Origin: Chrysaora quinquecirrha
Lineage: Eukaryota > Cnidaria > Scyphozoa > Semaeostomeae > Pelagiidae
Direction: 5' to 3'
Length of the DNA: 64,000 bases
Assembly (NCBI GenBank): GCA_014526335.1
Contig: JACTAT010000052.1
Coordinates: 3,722,504-3,786,503, forward strand
Under the pieces are notes generated by a model. It was not told where the DNA came from. It ran no database searches and saw only the letters and a list, made by a program, of their open reading frames with translations. The position numbers were made by a program, and so were the translations under genes. Positions 62,901 to 64,000 of this stretch are shown in pieces (position 1 is the first letter of the stretch; each line of letters opens with the position of its first letter).

Positions 62901-63610
62901 CAGCTGAATGAGCATGAAACAATTTGGCCTGGTAGATTTCTCGAATTACAGGCCAAAAATGCTGAAAGTCTAGTCACTGTGGTTAATATTCTGAGGAGTT
63001 TACAACCCAAAGACCATAAATGGAAATATTTCCATCGTTTTTGCAATTTTCACATTACCTTTGTTTCAGCCAAGCAGCAAGCAGCAAGCAGCAAGCAAGC
63101 AATATTTATTTGTCAAAGCAGGTTGGGGGTTCTGGCAGCTATGCAGCTGATGTGGACCTGCAGCTTGTGGCACCAGGCTGATACTCTAGAAATAATACTC
63201 ATTTACCGATGTCAGAGGGATGGACAGCTGAGTTGACTGAAGGCTTGTGGAAAGTGGTCCTAAGGAGATTGAAACACACAACCTCACGATCTGAAGCCGA
63301 ACACTTTGATCACTTGGCCACACCACCTCTCCAGGCTGAAATCAATTGCATGGCATGTTGAATTGCTAGCTATAAAAGCATTCTCTAAGGTAAGACCGCA
63401 CTGAAATATGGCAACCAAAAAAGGTCTACCTAAAATGTCTTAATAATCTATACTCACCATCAACATTGACTGATTCATCAGGCTTTACCAATCCACTGTT
63501 TGGTTTAACACAATAATGCCTTGGTGCTGTTGTTTTAACTTTGAATGTCACCATTCTCTCTGTTGGATTTGCCAGCTTCAATGTTGTTGTAACAACATCT
63601 TTGAAAGGCC
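59990..63610 (-). CDS. VAPB: VAMP-associated protein (VAP), tail-anchored MSP-domain protein, lacking first exon(s)
   Basis: VAP tethers the ER to other membranes by binding FFAT motifs through its MSP domain. Exons in transcript order: 63458-63610, 62478-62581, 62276-62356, 61588-61854, 60944-61012, 59990-60154; 839 bases, all in phase. The first visible exon starts inside the MSP domain: [20 protein letters not shown], then [18 protein letters not shown], the FFAT-binding strand. Next are [20 protein letters not shown] and [10 protein letters not shown] Ser/Thr/Pro-rich linker ([20 protein letters not shown]) is one 89-codon exon. A coiled coil ([19 protein letters not shown]) and a C-terminal anchor ([18 protein letters not shown]) finish the protein. 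The start codon exon is expected right of 64000. VAPA and VAPB cannot be told apart; many invertebrates have a single gene. Confidence 0.94.
60590..60760 (-). repeat. Promoter-like dispersed element, copy 4
   Basis: On the minus strand it has TTGGTGTTTAAAACACA, CTTTCTGATTGTTGCC, GGGTACAAATTTGGCC and TTGTTTCGGTCTG, then TGAACGT...AAGGAGTGTC. It lies in the last VAP intron. Confidence 0.65.
63235..63345 (-). mobile_element. tRNA-like SINE relic, family B type
   Basis: On the minus strand it reads GGTGTGGCCAAGTGATCAAA and then GGTTGTGTGTTTCAATCTCC, matching the tRNA-like part at 28357. It lies in a VAP intron. Confidence 0.55.
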
Positions 63611-64000
63611 CTGCAAAAGAGACATCCATAGATAACTTCATATGCATTGTTTTATTTAAACTAAATAATGACACAAATAAAAATGATATAAAATTATTAA
63701 CAATAAATAAAGCAAATGAAAATCATCAAAACTGTGATTGAACAAAATATCATTAAATTAACCCTGTAGTTTCTGACTTTAATTATTGGGAAGAATGATT
63801 CCTAAATTGTGATCCAATAGGTCCTTACTGCATCTCTTTTTAAAAAAAGGTTTTTGCTGCCAGTATATCCCTTAAACATGCTAGAAACCCAGTCTGTGGA
63901 GTGCGCACCATTTCAATGAGACCTCGGGGGCATCACTGCTAAGGAACTGCTGGTGCAGGGGCAAAAATATGACATTAACAGAGACTTCTTTGCACGGAAA

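Overview
The window is nuclear DNA of an animal. The genes are split by many short introns with standard GT-AG junctions, the sequence is AT-rich, and non-coding DNA is full of tRNA-derived SINEs, MITE-like inverted-repeat elements, microsatellites and minisatellites. The gene set (5-oxoprolinase, RECQL4, an intronless 7TM receptor, a REJ/GPS receptor-like protein, ALG-2, a calmodulin-like protein, EMC4, VAP) is metazoan. The REJ protein and the intronless orphan receptor suggest an early-branching invertebrate, most likely a cnidarian such as an anthozoan. That last step is inference; no species can be named.

Layout. 565-14592 (minus): the first 26 exons of 5-oxoprolinase (OPLAH), running off the left edge. 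15952-30144 (minus): RECQL4, from a Sld2-like N-terminus through zinc knuckle, helicase core and C-terminal domain. 31172-32077 (minus): an intronless 7TM receptor. 32100-36400: no gene found. 37527-45669 (minus): a single-pass membrane protein with signal peptide, REJ and GPS-like regions, and a possible acidic tail exon at 36395-36871. 46445-48059: a foldback-type element whose arms are minisatellites. 49467-53021 (minus): PDCD6/ALG-2 with two alternative last exons. 53848-55227 (plus): a four-EF-hand calmodulin-like protein, head to head with PDCD6. 56335-57889 (minus): complete EMC4. 59990-63610 (minus): VAP without its first exon(s), which lie beyond the right edge.

The genes do not form a pathway. 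OPLAH acts in the glutathione cycle, RECQL4 in replication initiation and repair, EMC4 and VAP at the ER membrane, and the EF-hand pair in calcium sensing. All exon joins were checked by reading phase. OPLAH, PDCD6, EMC4, VAP and the calmodulin-like gene join cleanly. RECQL4 and the REJ gene each need one extra base in one exon, and RECQL4 also lacks the exon(s) for helicase motifs V and VI. These three breaks are the main quality or biology questions.

The most interesting items are the duplicated terminal exon of ALG-2 (two 102-base exons in the same phase, encoding different fifth EF-hands), the foldback element with two-type minisatellite arms, a 38-base hairpin flanked by 8-base direct repeats in an OPLAH intron, a dispersed element that looks like a CCAAT/TATA promoter, and the missing motif V-VI segment of RECQL4.
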